Assembly (NCBI GenBank): GCA_030592605.1 | Contig: JAUVIT010000130.1 | Location: forward strand, 1 to 6,071 | Direction of reading: 5' to 3' | Origin: Bacteroidota bacterium | Lineage (GTDB): Bacteria; Bacteroidota; Bacteroidia; Bacteroidales; GCA-2748055 | Length of the DNA: 6,071 nt | Part shown: piece by piece, positions 1 through 6,071 of the stretch | Numbering within the stretch: position 1 is the first letter of the stretch | Layout of the letters: each line of letters starts with the position of its first letter | The notes under the pieces: model-generated | Told to the model about the DNA's origin: nothing | Database searches by the model: none | Seen by the model: the letters and a program-made list of their open reading frames with translations, nothing else | Position numbers and translations under genes: made by a program

Positions 1-838
1 ATACAAAGAGGGAGTTGCGCTCAATCTCATCATAAAGGATAGCGGCCTTTTCCATGTTCATTTTATACATGGCCTCTACGCCACCCAGTTCCCTGTACCA
101 GCGAAGGGTATGCATGGCTGCATATATGGGCACACACGGAGGTGTATTGAACATCGATCCCTTGTCAATATGGGTTCTGTAATCGAGCATGGTTGGAATG
201 GCCCTGTTGACTTTTCCAAGAATCTCATCCTTTACAATCACAAAAGTGACCCCTGCCGGGGCCAGGTTTTTCTGCGCACCACCATAGATCATGGCATATT
301 TGGAGACATCCACCGGCCGGCTGAATATATCGGACGACATATCGGCTACCAGGTTGACAGCACAATCCATATCCTCCTTGATCTCTGTACCATAGATGGT
401 ATTGTTGGTGGTGATATGAAAGTAATCAGCATCGCCGGGTACTTTATAATCCTTTGGAATATAGGAGTAAGTGGTATCTTTTGATGATGCAACCACATCC
501 ACTTCTCCAAATAGTTTCGCCTCCTTCACAGCCTTGTTGGCCCAGGCACCGGTATCCAGGTAGGCTGCTTTCTTATTCAAGAGGTTATAGGGGACCATGC
601 AGAACTGCATGCTGGCACCACCTCCAAGAAGCAAAACACTGTATCCCGAAGGAATATCCAGCAGATCCTTAAAGAGTTGCTGTGTTTCATCCATGATGGC
701 CATGAAATCCTTGCTACGATGGGAGATCTCCATCACAGAAAGTCCCGATTGGTTCAGATCCAGGATACCTTCTGCAGTTTTCTGAATGGTGTAGGACGAA
801 AGGATGCAGGGGCCTGCGGAAAAGTTATGTTTTTTCAT
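1..838 (-). CDS. serC: Phosphoserine aminotransferase SerC, C-terminus cut off by window edge
   Basis: PLP-dependent class V aminotransferase that converts 3-phosphohydroxypyruvate plus glutamate to O-phosphoserine in cytosolic serine biosynthesis; in many bacteria it also acts in the pyridoxal phosphate pathway. The frame is open from an ATG at 838-836 to base 1, giving 279 residues against about 360 in the family, so roughly 80 C-terminal residues lie outside the window. The N-terminus [13 protein letters not shown] is the typical SerC start. [15 protein letters not shown] is at 31-45, the phosphate-binding GGGASMQF at 72-79, [13 protein letters not shown] at 96-108, the cofactor-contacting D-M-S-S-D region at 166-170, and [11 protein letters not shown] at 186-196 with the Schiff-base lysine at K190. 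[10 protein letters not shown] (231-240) is the conserved substrate-side loop. No frame break is seen and all key residues are present. The start is fixed by conservation; there is no Shine-Dalgarno. It probably begins its own transcription unit after a 138-nt spacer; serA may follow outside the window (inference). Confidence 0.96.
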   Translation of the reverse strand, partial: MKKHNFSAGPCILSSYTIQKTAEGILDLNQSGLSVMEISHRSKDFMAIMDETQQLFKDLLDIPSGYSVLLLGGGASMQFCMVPYNLLNKKAAYLDTGAWANKAVKEAKLFGEVDVVASSKDTTYSYIPKDYKVPGDADYFHITTNNTIYGTEIKEDMDCAVNLVADMSSDIFSRPVDVSKYAMIYGGAQKNLAPAGVTFVIVKDEILGKVNRAIPTMLDYRTHIDKGSMFNTPPCVPIYAAMHTLRWYRELGGVEAMYKMNMEKAAILYDEIERNSLFV

Positions 839-850
839 AATGACTATTAA

Positions 851-882
851 GTTAGTGTGTTAATGAGATAGTGAGTTAATTG
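851..882. repeat. Degenerate 8-bp tandem repeat, four units
   Basis: Four consecutive 8-mers read GTTAGTGT, GTTAATGA, GATAGTGA and GTTAATTG on the plus strand. The first three each differ by one base from a GTTAGTGA consensus; the last differs at three. On the minus strand the array falls in the predicted 5' leader of serC, between the presumed transcription start and the ATG at 838. Function is unknown: it could be a slippage-derived leader spacer, a protein-binding array, or a remnant of a dispersed intergenic repeat. Confidence 0.5.
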
Positions 883-885
883 CGA

Positions 886-905
886 ATTGTTATTTGAATA
901 ACAAT
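886..905. promoter_or_regulatory. 20-bp palindrome at predicted serC transcription start
   Basis: ATTGTTATT (886-894) and AATAACAAT (897-905) are perfect 9-base inverted arms separated by two bases. The palindrome touches the inner edge of the predicted -7 element (905-912) and covers the expected start point, which is where a repressor operator would sit. In RNA it could also form an 8-bp AU-rich hairpin with a 4-nt loop. No U-tract follows on either strand, so it is a poor intrinsic terminator. What is seen is the symmetry; the operator role is inferred. Confidence 0.45.
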
Positions 906-936
906 AAAATTACATTTAATAAAAACACCTGCCAAA
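905..936 (-). promoter_or_regulatory. Predicted serC promoter (Bacteroidetes -33/-7 type)
   Basis: Reading the minus strand, TTTG (936-933) is followed after exactly 20 bases by TAATTTTA (912-905). This matches the Bacteroidetes TTTG / TAnnTTTG consensus except for the last base of the -7 box. The expected start is a few bases further on, near 895-900, leaving a leader of about 60 nt before the serC ATG at 838. It is the best promoter match in this spacer, but the region is AT-rich and no start site has been mapped. Confidence 0.5.
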
Positions 937-943
937 CATTGTG

Positions 944-967
944 AATAACTTTCAATCTATAGTTATT
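944..967. promoter_or_regulatory. AT-rich inverted repeat upstream of the serC promoter
   Basis: AATAACT (944-950) and AGTTATT (961-967) form 7-base arms around a 10-base loop. A G-T wobble (943/968) and a T-A pair (942/969) extend the stem to 9 bp. It begins 8 nt after the last base of comB, but no T-run follows on the minus strand, so it is at best a weak transcript-end hairpin. Its arms share the GTTATT/AATAAC core with the palindrome at 886-905, so it could instead be a second binding site upstream of the -33 element. Confidence 0.3.
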
Positions 968-976
968 TAATCGATT

Positions 977-1705
977 TTACTTATTGTTTTGAAGTGAGAT
1001 CAGATGATCTCCATTCAGTACAGGGATTAATTCTGTCAGGTCCGATTCATGACAATATCCTATTACATCGTCCAGATTGTTCTTTTTTAACCTGTGGCGC
1101 TGAGCCACCTTCTCAATATAAGCCATCATATCTCCCTGGGCTGCTTCATAGAGGTCCATGGCACCCAGCGTGGCATCACAGATGGTATAAAATTGATCGT
1201 CTTCCAAAACCAGCTTAGAAAGCGCACCTGCAAAGAGGGTGTCCTCCAGGTTGAATTTATTTTTCCAACCTGCACAGAGGATCAACAGATCCTTTCCAGC
1301 TTGTTTAATATGCTTTGCCAGAGCCGAAATATTGAGATAAGCGCCAATTAGCACCTCGCTCCCACTGGAAGCAAGATTGATGGCATTTGTCCCGTTAGTG
1401 GTGCTGTAAACGATTTGTTTACCCTTCACACGCTCGGAAGAAAAATTATAGGGCGAATTTCCAAAATCAGCAAAATCCCTGACAATTCCATCCCGTTCGG
1501 CTGCCACCATAAATCCCTTCTCCTTATAAGCCTTTGCCTCCTCCAGAGTTCCCACCGGAATGATCCGTTCCACCCCATTCATAAATGCGGTCACAATGGC
1601 CGAGCTGGCCCTCAATATATCGTTAACCACCACAACTGCATCCCTGTTCTCATAATAGGGGAAAAGTGCAGGTGAATAGCAGACCTCGATTTTGTGCTTC
1701 TCCAT
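977..1705 (-). CDS. comB: ComB family 2-phosphosulfolactate phosphatase-like protein
   Basis: 242 residues, close to the usual family length. Characterised ComB is a Mg2+-dependent cytosolic phosphatase that hydrolyses 2-phosphosulfolactate to sulfolactate, a step of coenzyme M synthesis in methanogens. Family signatures are all present: VVVVNDILRASSAIVTA (24-40), the AERDG segment (69-73), FGNSPYNF (81-88), STTNGTNAI (101-109), a GAYLN strand (121-125), and CAGWKNKFNLEDTLFAGAL (144-162). The ATG at 1705-1703 directly precedes the conserved N-terminal strand; the stop is TAA. No Shine-Dalgarno is seen, and the AT-rich stretch before the start is usual for this phylum. The gene begins 16 nt after the gcvT stop with no room for a separate promoter, so the two are probably co-transcribed. 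Family membership is secure, but the true substrate in this organism is not: many bacteria that do not make coenzyme M carry ComB homologues, so the substrate name is transferred from the family. Confidence 0.9.
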   Translation of the reverse strand: MEKHKIEVCYSPALFPYYENRDAVVVVNDILRASSAIVTAFMNGVERIIPVGTLEEAKAYKEKGFMVAAERDGIVRDFADFGNSPYNFSSERVKGKQIVYSTTNGTNAINLASSGSEVLIGAYLNISALAKHIKQAGKDLLILCAGWKNKFNLEDTLFAGALSKLVLEDDQFYTICDATLGAMDLYEAAQGDMMAYIEKVAQRHRLKKNNLDDVIGYCHESDLTELIPVLNGDHLISLQNNK

Positions 1706-1721
1706 ATCTCATTAATTAAAC

Positions 1722-2810
1722 TCAGGGCTTATAGAAGGGAGGCCTGACCACCCTGGCTGCAAGCTGCTTGTTACGAACACCAATACGGATCTCACTATCC
1801 ATTTTCGCATGTGCAAGCTCCACATATCCCATTCCAATTCCCTTTTTTAGCATGGGCGACATGGTTCCGGAAGTCACCTCTCCAATGACTTTACCCTCAA
1901 GGTCGAGTATGGGGTAGTGTTGCCTGGGTATTCCCCGTTCGAGCAGTTCGAATGCAATGAGTCGTCTGCTTACGCCTTCGGCTTTCTGCAGCTCATGTTC
2001 GGCCCGGTTGATAAAGTCATTACCCTCATTGAATTTGGTAATCCATCCCAGACCTGCTTCAAGTGGTGAGGTAGTTTCATTGATGTCATTTCCATAGAGG
2101 CAAAATCCCATTTCCAGCCTCAGGGTATCCCTGGCTGCCAGTCCGGCTGGCTGCACGCCCAGGTCCTTCCCTGCTTCAAAAATCCTTTCCCATATCTGTG
2201 CGGCATCTCCATTAAACATGTAGAGTTCGAATCCTCCTGCCCCAGTATATCCAGTATTACTAATAAGCACATCCCTTGCCCCGGCAACTTCACCGGTGGT
2301 AAAATGATAATAGGGTATGGCTGACAAGTCAACATCAGTCACACGCTGCAATAATTCAGTGGCCTTGGGTCCCTGAATAGCTATCTGTGAAACCTGGTCC
2401 GAAGCATTCTCCACAATTGCCCCTTTGGTATTCTGCTTTATGATCCAGTTGTGGTCCTTCTCCAGGTTGGATGCATTGACCACCAGCAAAAACTTCTCAT
2501 CATCATACATATAGACCAGCAGATCATCCACAATACCTCCCTTGTCGTTTGGGAAACAGCTATACTGTATCTTCCCCTTCTCCAGCAGGGCCACATCATT
2601 AGATGTGATTCTCTGAACCAGTTCATAAGCATAGGGACCATTAATCCATATTTCACCCATGTGTGATACATCAAAAATTCCCACGTTCTCCCTGACATTA
2701 ATATGCTCCTGACTCACACCTGTATACTCCACCGGCATCTGGAAACCAGCAAAGGGGACCATCTTTGCACCAAGCATCAAATGATGGCTATAAAATTGTG
2801 TCTGTTTCAT
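1722..2810 (-). CDS. gcvT: Glycine cleavage system aminomethyltransferase (T protein)
   Basis: 362 residues, full family length. The T protein takes the aminomethyl group from lipoylated H protein, releases ammonia and forms 5,10-methylene-tetrahydrofolate. Visible landmarks run in the expected order: [21 protein letters not shown] (9-29), the FDVSHMGE motif (46-53), [13 protein letters not shown] (88-100) whose aspartate pair D95-D96 includes the conserved folate-site Asp, VNASN (111-115), [14 protein letters not shown] (184-197) with its conserved Glu, [20 protein letters not shown] (223-242) with conserved arginines, and the C-terminal barrel ending in GYVELAHAK (328-336). Start ATG 2810-2808, stop TGA 1724-1722. 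A -7-like box lies only 5 nt upstream of the ATG, predicting a leaderless mRNA. The other glycine cleavage genes (gcvH, gcvP) are not in the window, as is common in Bacteroidetes. Likely first gene of a gcvT-comB operon. Confidence 0.97.
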   Translation of the reverse strand: MKQTQFYSHHLMLGAKMVPFAGFQMPVEYTGVSQEHINVRENVGIFDVSHMGEIWINGPYAYELVQRITSNDVALLEKGKIQYSCFPNDKGGIVDDLLVYMYDDEKFLLVVNASNLEKDHNWIIKQNTKGAIVENASDQVSQIAIQGPKATELLQRVTDVDLSAIPYYHFTTGEVAGARDVLISNTGYTGAGGFELYMFNGDAAQIWERIFEAGKDLGVQPAGLAARDTLRLEMGFCLYGNDINETTSPLEAGLGWITKFNEGNDFINRAEHELQKAEGVSRRLIAFELLERGIPRQHYPILDLEGKVIGEVTSGTMSPMLKKGIGMGYVELAHAKMDSEIRIGVRNKQLAARVVRPPFYKP

Positions 2811-2815
2811 ACGGA

Positions 2816-2846
2816 CAAAAGTAATATTTTCCGACAGGAAAGAAAT
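2816..2846 (-). promoter_or_regulatory. Predicted gcvT promoter, start point at or next to the ATG
   Basis: On the minus strand TACTTTTG (2823-2816) is an exact TAnnTTTG match and ends 5 nt before the gcvT ATG. The -33 position is weak: TTTC at 2845-2842 with an 18-base spacer. A short 5-bp inverted repeat, TTTCC/GGAAA (2828-2832 and 2837-2841), lies within the spacer. With this -7 position the start point would fall at about 2808-2812, making the transcript leaderless or nearly so. The whole spacer to the upstream OmpA gene is only 52 bp, so readthrough from that gene is also possible. Confidence 0.5.
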
Positions 2847-2862
2847 TGTTAAACAACAGGAT

Positions 2863-4941
2863 CTACTTGGAAAGCACTATGAATTCGACGCGCCTGTTTT
2901 TCGTTCTTCCCTCTGTGGTGTTATTTTCCGCAACAGGCTGTGTATCAGCATATCCCTTTGACTCCAGCATTTCCTGGGGGATGCCCTTTCCGACCAGGTA
3001 ATTCACCACAGAACTGGCCCTGTCTCTTGAAAGCTTCTGGTTAATACGTAGTGATCCGGTATTGTCGGTATGTCCGGAAATCTCCAGTCTCATGGTAGGA
3101 TTGTTTTCCAGGAAACGGAGCACTTGGTTTAAGGCTTCTTCAGACTCCGGTCTAAGAATGGCTTTCCCTGTCTCAAAGTAGATATGATCCAGCACTACCT
3201 TTGTGCCCACCTCCACTTTTCTAAGGAAGAAATCCTGACGTAATTTTTCATCGCCGCTGGCAGAAGTATAATCTAAAATATCGAGATAATATAGATAGCC
3301 GGAGGCATTAATCTCAATGGCATAGGCTTGTGGTTCAGGTAAGCTGACCGTATATGAACCTGTGGTATCTGAAACCACCAAAGCTCTCCTCTCCCCTGTT
3401 GAAGGTTCATAAAACTCCATTTTAGCCACAATGGGCTCGATGCCTTCGGTGGTATCAATTACCGAACCATGAAGCAACAGCGAGTGATCCAGAACCCTGA
3501 GTTCAGGCATCATGAGAAAACCTGTTTGGCCAGGGTCCGGTCCGGCCACCAGCTGATCTTCAGTCATCAGAACCAGCTCCTTTTCAGACCCGAGAAAGAT
3601 CACCTTACAGATGTCCCTGGAACCGGATCCTCCCTCCCTGATGGCTGAATAGTAGCCATGGCTTCCTGTACGATCCGTAATGTAAAAGATCTCGTCGTCA
3701 GGAGTATTCAGCGGATAACCCAGGTTTTCAGGATCTGACCAGCTTCCGTCCTCTTTCCTGGCCGAACGGAAAACATCAAATCCACCCATACTGGTATGAC
3801 CCTTGGATGCAAAATAGAGGTAGTTGTTATCGGGCGAAATAAATACTCCTTCCTCGTCATAGATGGTATTGATCGTCATGCCAAGATTCACAGGCTCGCT
3901 CCACTTCCCTTTGCTGTCCAGTCTGGATAAGAGAATGTCCTTCCCTCCCAGGGTAAGTTTGCTGTTTCTCGAAACATAATAGAGCTCCTTTCCATCGGGG
4001 GAAAAACATGCAGAAGTTTCACCATCCTTACTTGTGAGTTTACCTGTAATACTTTTGGGACGCGTCCAGGCTTTCTTTTCCGGATCGTACGAAGTGAGCT
4101 GGAGATCACCTCCCTGAATGGCTCCCCGGTATAGAATCAATGTATTGCCATCAGCTGTCACAGCAACCACTGCATCGTTATTTTCTGTGTTAAATGGTTT
4201 GTCATACCTGAAGGCCTTTTGAAACATGCCACCTTCCAGAGATGAACTGTAGATATCTTCATTGTACTTGTTGTCTATCTTATTTCGCTTTGCCTTGCCA
4301 TAGGGTCGCCGTGATGTGAAAAAGAGGGCGGTGTCCTGATTAGCAAACAATGGATTATAATCATCATATTTCGAATTCACCTCCTCACCCAGGGGCTGGA
4401 TGATCACCCGGACAGGCTTACGGGAGAGGCTCTTTCCATTCATGCATTCATCGAAGCGCTTTGTAAGCCTTACTGAAAACTCCTGCTTCTCTTTCGGCTC
4501 AAGCTGACTGCTGTGGGAGTTATACTGTTCCATGGCCTTGTCAAACTCCAGTACCTGCTGGTAGGCCATTCCCAGCAACAAGTGAATATCTCCACTTACC
4601 TGGTGATCGATTGTATAGGCACGGAGCAGATAATTGATTGCCTCATACTTATTGTCCGTAAATAGATAGCATACCCCCAGTTTATAGTTGAGTGCTGCAT
4701 TATCAGGATTGTACTGATGTGCGTAGAGATAGTGGTCCCTGGCCATAGGATAGGTGCCCAATCCCCCCTTATAACTCCGGTCTCCCTCTTTCACACTGTC
4801 CCAGGCCTCCTTAAAACCTGTACTGATTCCTGTTTTAAAAGTTTTGTTGCTGATCTTCACATCCTCCTGCGACCAGGCATTAGCATATACGGCCACTAAG
4901 TATAAGCCTGTAATTATCCATCTAATAGAAGTAGATCTCAT
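2863..4941 (-). CDS. Exported TPR / PD40 beta-propeller / CRD-like / OmpA domain protein
   Basis: 692 residues from the ATG at 4941. Residues 1-22 are a signal peptide (RSTSIRW, hydrophobic core, cleavage near ANA). There is no lipobox cysteine, so it should be periplasmic rather than a lipoprotein. Two or more TPR units lie at about 78-146. A PD40/WD40-like propeller follows at about 191-445, with blade motifs such as [12 protein letters not shown] (313-324) and [14 protein letters not shown] (368-381). A carboxypeptidase-regulatory-like beta-sandwich is at about 487-574 and an OmpA-C domain at about 581-691. The OmpA-C domain contains GHTDNTG and LSRDRA; D626 and R641 match the pair that binds diaminopimelate, so the C-terminus should anchor to peptidoglycan. 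The order matches that described for PorE, a type IX secretion component, but that protein is a lipoprotein, so orthology is unproven. ATG 4941 is preferred over ATG 4959 and TTG 4989 because it leaves a normal signal peptide and sits one base after the upstream stop. Stop TAG. Confidence 0.9.
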   Translation of the reverse strand: MRSTSIRWIITGLYLVAVYANAWSQEDVKISNKTFKTGISTGFKEAWDSVKEGDRSYKGGLGTYPMARDHYLYAHQYNPDNAALNYKLGVCYLFTDNKYEAINYLLRAYTIDHQVSGDIHLLLGMAYQQVLEFDKAMEQYNSHSSQLEPKEKQEFSVRLTKRFDECMNGKSLSRKPVRVIIQPLGEEVNSKYDDYNPLFANQDTALFFTSRRPYGKAKRNKIDNKYNEDIYSSSLEGGMFQKAFRYDKPFNTENNDAVVAVTADGNTLILYRGAIQGGDLQLTSYDPEKKAWTRPKSITGKLTSKDGETSACFSPDGKELYYVSRNSKLTLGGKDILLSRLDSKGKWSEPVNLGMTINTIYDEEGVFISPDNNYLYFASKGHTSMGGFDVFRSARKEDGSWSDPENLGYPLNTPDDEIFYITDRTGSHGYYSAIREGGSGSRDICKVIFLGSEKELVLMTEDQLVAGPDPGQTGFLMMPELRVLDHSLLLHGSVIDTTEGIEPIVAKMEFYEPSTGERRALVVSDTTGSYTVSLPEPQAYAIEINASGYLYYLDILDYTSASGDEKLRQDFFLRKVEVGTKVVLDHIYFETGKAILRPESEEALNQVLRFLENNPTMRLEISGHTDNTGSLRINQKLSRDRASSVVNYLVGKGIPQEMLESKGYADTQPVAENNTTEGRTKNRRVEFIVLSK

Positions 4942-4942
4942 A

Positions 4943-5980
4943 TCAACGGTCACATTCATTAATAAATTCGCGGGCTTCCTCAGCACCAAGCGCTATGGCC
5001 TGGTGCCAGTCTTCACAAGCTCCCACTAGATCACCTGTCAGTTCCCTGACCAATCCTCTATTCAGATAGAGCATTGCTTCATCGGGATATTCCTGCAAGG
5101 TTTCATCCAGGAGCTGCAGGGCGGGAATCATCTCGCCCTGCTTCGCAAGCAGAGATGCCTTATTAAGTTTTGCTGAGGCTAAGGGTGCCCCACTGGTTAT
5201 GGCTGCATTAAAATCATGTAGGGCGCCTTCCTTATCATCCGTAAAATATCGGGCATAACCCCTGTTATTCAGAGCAATAACAAGCTCCGGATCAAGTTCA
5301 AGCGCCATGGAGTAATCTTCTATGGCCCCGCTATAGTCTCCCATCAAAATTTTTACTGACCCCCTGTTATTATATGCCAGGGCAAAGTCGGAGTCAAAAG
5401 AAATGGCTTGCTGATAGTCGAAATGAGATCCCTGGAAATCTCCGTTCCTTCGCTTGATACCAGCACGCTCATGATAAGCAAGTGCAAAGTCTTTCTTTAG
5501 TTCAATGGCCCGAACAAGGTCATCCATGGCCATTTCATCCATCCCATCCCTGATCTCTGTGAGCGCCCTGTAATAATAGGACCATGGTTTTTGAAAGCCA
5601 TTGGAGAGGGCCAGATCAAAAAGTCTCCTGTCTTCTCCGCTTGAGTCCGTACCAAAGAGAATGTATCCTTCGTAAAAATAGGCCTCCCCCAGTGCAGGAT
5701 CGAAGTCCTGGGCCTTATGAAAATCGGCCCGGGCATCTTCCAAAACTCCCCATTCAATAAATATTTGCCCCCTCAGCAACCAGGCCGGTGCATAAGTGCT
5801 ATCCAATTCGAGACAACGATTTACACTGGAAGCAGCCAGTTCATACTCCCCTTCATGCACATAGCTAATACCCTCATTCAGTGTTTTATCCCTCAGTTTT
5901 TTATCTGAGAATGAAAGCTGACTATACGCAAGCTGACATGTAATCAACCCTGCAACAATAAATAACAGATTCCTTTTCAT
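4943..5980 (-). CDS. Secreted tetratricopeptide-repeat protein
   Basis: 345 residues from the ATG at 5980. Residues 1-20 form a signal peptide with cleavage likely at AYS|Q. The rest is almost entirely TPR helices from about residue 33 to 345, in roughly nine 34-residue units. The clearest are those with WLLRGQIFIEWGVLEDARADFHKA (67-90), LAYHERAGIKRRNGDFQGSHFDYQQAI (167-193), LAYNNRGSVKILMGDYSGAIEDYSMAL (201-227) and ALNNRGYARYFTDDKEGALHDFNAAI (236-261). The last unit, with GACEDWHQAIALG (320-332) and a terminal ECDR, is a common ending in Bacteroidetes TPR proteins. TPRs are protein-binding scaffolds and no catalytic motif is seen. A TTG two codons upstream (5986) is possible but less likely. 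Its stop TGA is one base from the start of the OmpA-family gene, which itself begins with TPRs, so the two products probably act together in the periplasm (inference). The exact function is unknown. Confidence 0.88.
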   Translation of the reverse strand: MKRNLLFIVAGLITCQLAYSQLSFSDKKLRDKTLNEGISYVHEGEYELAASSVNRCLELDSTYAPAWLLRGQIFIEWGVLEDARADFHKAQDFDPALGEAYFYEGYILFGTDSSGEDRRLFDLALSNGFQKPWSYYYRALTEIRDGMDEMAMDDLVRAIELKKDFALAYHERAGIKRRNGDFQGSHFDYQQAISFDSDFALAYNNRGSVKILMGDYSGAIEDYSMALELDPELVIALNNRGYARYFTDDKEGALHDFNAAITSGAPLASAKLNKASLLAKQGEMIPALQLLDETLQEYPDEAMLYLNRGLVRELTGDLVGACEDWHQAIALGAEEAREFINECDR

Positions 5981-5996
5981 CTTCAATCGTTTCGGA

Positions 5997-6004
5997 CAAA
6001 TACT
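5997..6004 (-). promoter_or_regulatory. Weak candidate -7 element for the TPR-OmpA operon
   Basis: AGTATTTG on the minus strand matches TAnnTTTG at only the TTTG half, with no convincing -33 box. It is listed because the TTTG and the following TCCG are identical to the sequence at the gcvT promoter (TTTGTCCG, plus-strand 5993-6000 and 2812-2819). It would give a leader of roughly 10-15 nt. The true promoter may lie beyond the window edge. Confidence 0.2.
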
Positions 6005-6020
6005 CCAGAAAGTTTTATTT

Positions 6021-6045
6021 CTAAAAATAAATTAAATATTTTTAG
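6021..6045. promoter_or_regulatory. Perfect 9-bp inverted repeat upstream of the TPR-OmpA operon
   Basis: CTAAAAATA (6021-6029) and TATTTTTAG (6037-6045) are perfect inverted arms around a 7-base AT loop, 41 nt upstream of the TPR gene ATG. It could be an operator, or the hairpin at the end of an upstream transcript beyond the window. Neither side has the T-run expected after a terminator stem other than what is inside the arms. The rest of 5981-6071 is AT-rich and holds no gene. Confidence 0.35.
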
Positions 6046-6071
6046 TGTTCTAAAGTAGTTTTCAACCTAAG

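Noticed and set aside
110..785. Three plus-strand open frames (110-484, 454-672, 597-785)
   Set aside because: They are antisense to serC, whose minus-strand frame carries every family motif through this interval. Their translations show no recognisable domain.
994..1675. Plus-strand open frames across comB
   Set aside because: They are antisense shadows of a gene with clear ComB motifs and show no family signature or plausible start context.
2827..2857. Intrinsic terminator after the OmpA-family gene
   Set aside because: Only two very short stems are present (TTGTT/AACAA and TTTCC/GGAAA), neither followed by a clear T-run on the minus strand.
2811..2862. Glycine riboswitch upstream of gcvT
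   Set aside because: The spacer is only 52 bp and the predicted start point is at the ATG. There is no space for an aptamer and no matching structure.
4942..4989. Longer N-terminus for the OmpA-family protein (TTG at 4989 or ATG at 4959)
   Set aside because: Both would add a polar stretch in front of the signal peptide and overlap the end of the TPR gene. The ATG at 4941 gives a normal signal peptide and a one-base gap.
5924..5980. Lipobox in the TPR protein (Cys15 in LITC)
   Set aside because: Threonine directly before the cysteine is unusual for signal peptidase II, and a good signal peptidase I site (AYS|Q) follows. Lipidation is possible but not favoured.
5981..5986. TTG start two codons upstream for the TPR protein
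   Set aside because: The ATG at 5980 gives the same signal peptide with a standard start codon. The difference is only two residues.
1..6071. tRNA, rRNA, CRISPR array, insertion sequence or phage genes
   Set aside because: I saw no cloverleaf, spaced direct repeats, transposase motifs or terminal inverted repeats. The genes are intact and tightly spaced in one direction, as in ordinary chromosome.

Overview
The window looks like part of a Bacteroidota (Bacteroidetes) chromosome, most likely from a free-living or gut/sediment Bacteroidales/Marinilabiliales-type organism. The reasons are: AT-rich spacers without Shine-Dalgarno sequences; promoter-like TAnnTTTG elements, the -7 motif of this phylum, in front of two genes; and a TPR / PD40 beta-propeller / carboxypeptidase-regulatory-like / OmpA fusion protein, an architecture typical of this phylum. 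All five genes lie on the minus strand, so they are transcribed from the right end of the window to the left. No RNA gene, mobile element or CRISPR array is visible, and no gene is broken. One gene, serC, is cut by the left edge.

Right half (2863-5980), an envelope gene pair: a secreted 345-residue TPR-repeat protein is followed, after a single nucleotide (TGA-T-ATG), by a 692-residue exported OmpA-family protein with TPR, propeller, CRD-like and peptidoglycan-binding domains. The spacing implies one operon and translational coupling. The domain order matches that described for PorE of the type IX secretion system, but there is no lipobox cysteine, so calling it a T9SS component is only a hypothesis.

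Middle and left (1-2810), a one-carbon/serine metabolism block: gcvT (glycine cleavage T protein) has its own near-consensus -7 element so close to the ATG that the mRNA should be leaderless or nearly so. It is followed after 16 nt by comB (a 2-phosphosulfolactate phosphatase-family enzyme), probably in the same operon. A 138-nt spacer then precedes serC (phosphoserine aminotransferase). That spacer carries a good Bacteroidetes-type promoter, a 9-bp-arm palindrome on the predicted transcription start, a second inverted pair of related half-sites upstream of the promoter, and a degenerate 8-bp tandem repeat in the leader.

Functionally, serC makes phosphoserine (and so serine and glycine), and gcvT consumes glycine to feed 5,10-methylene-THF. 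ComB is the odd member because its textbook pathway, coenzyme M synthesis, is not expected here. Most of the window is ordinary housekeeping and envelope sequence. The points most worth a second look are the serC control region, the role of comB, and the coupled TPR/OmpA pair.
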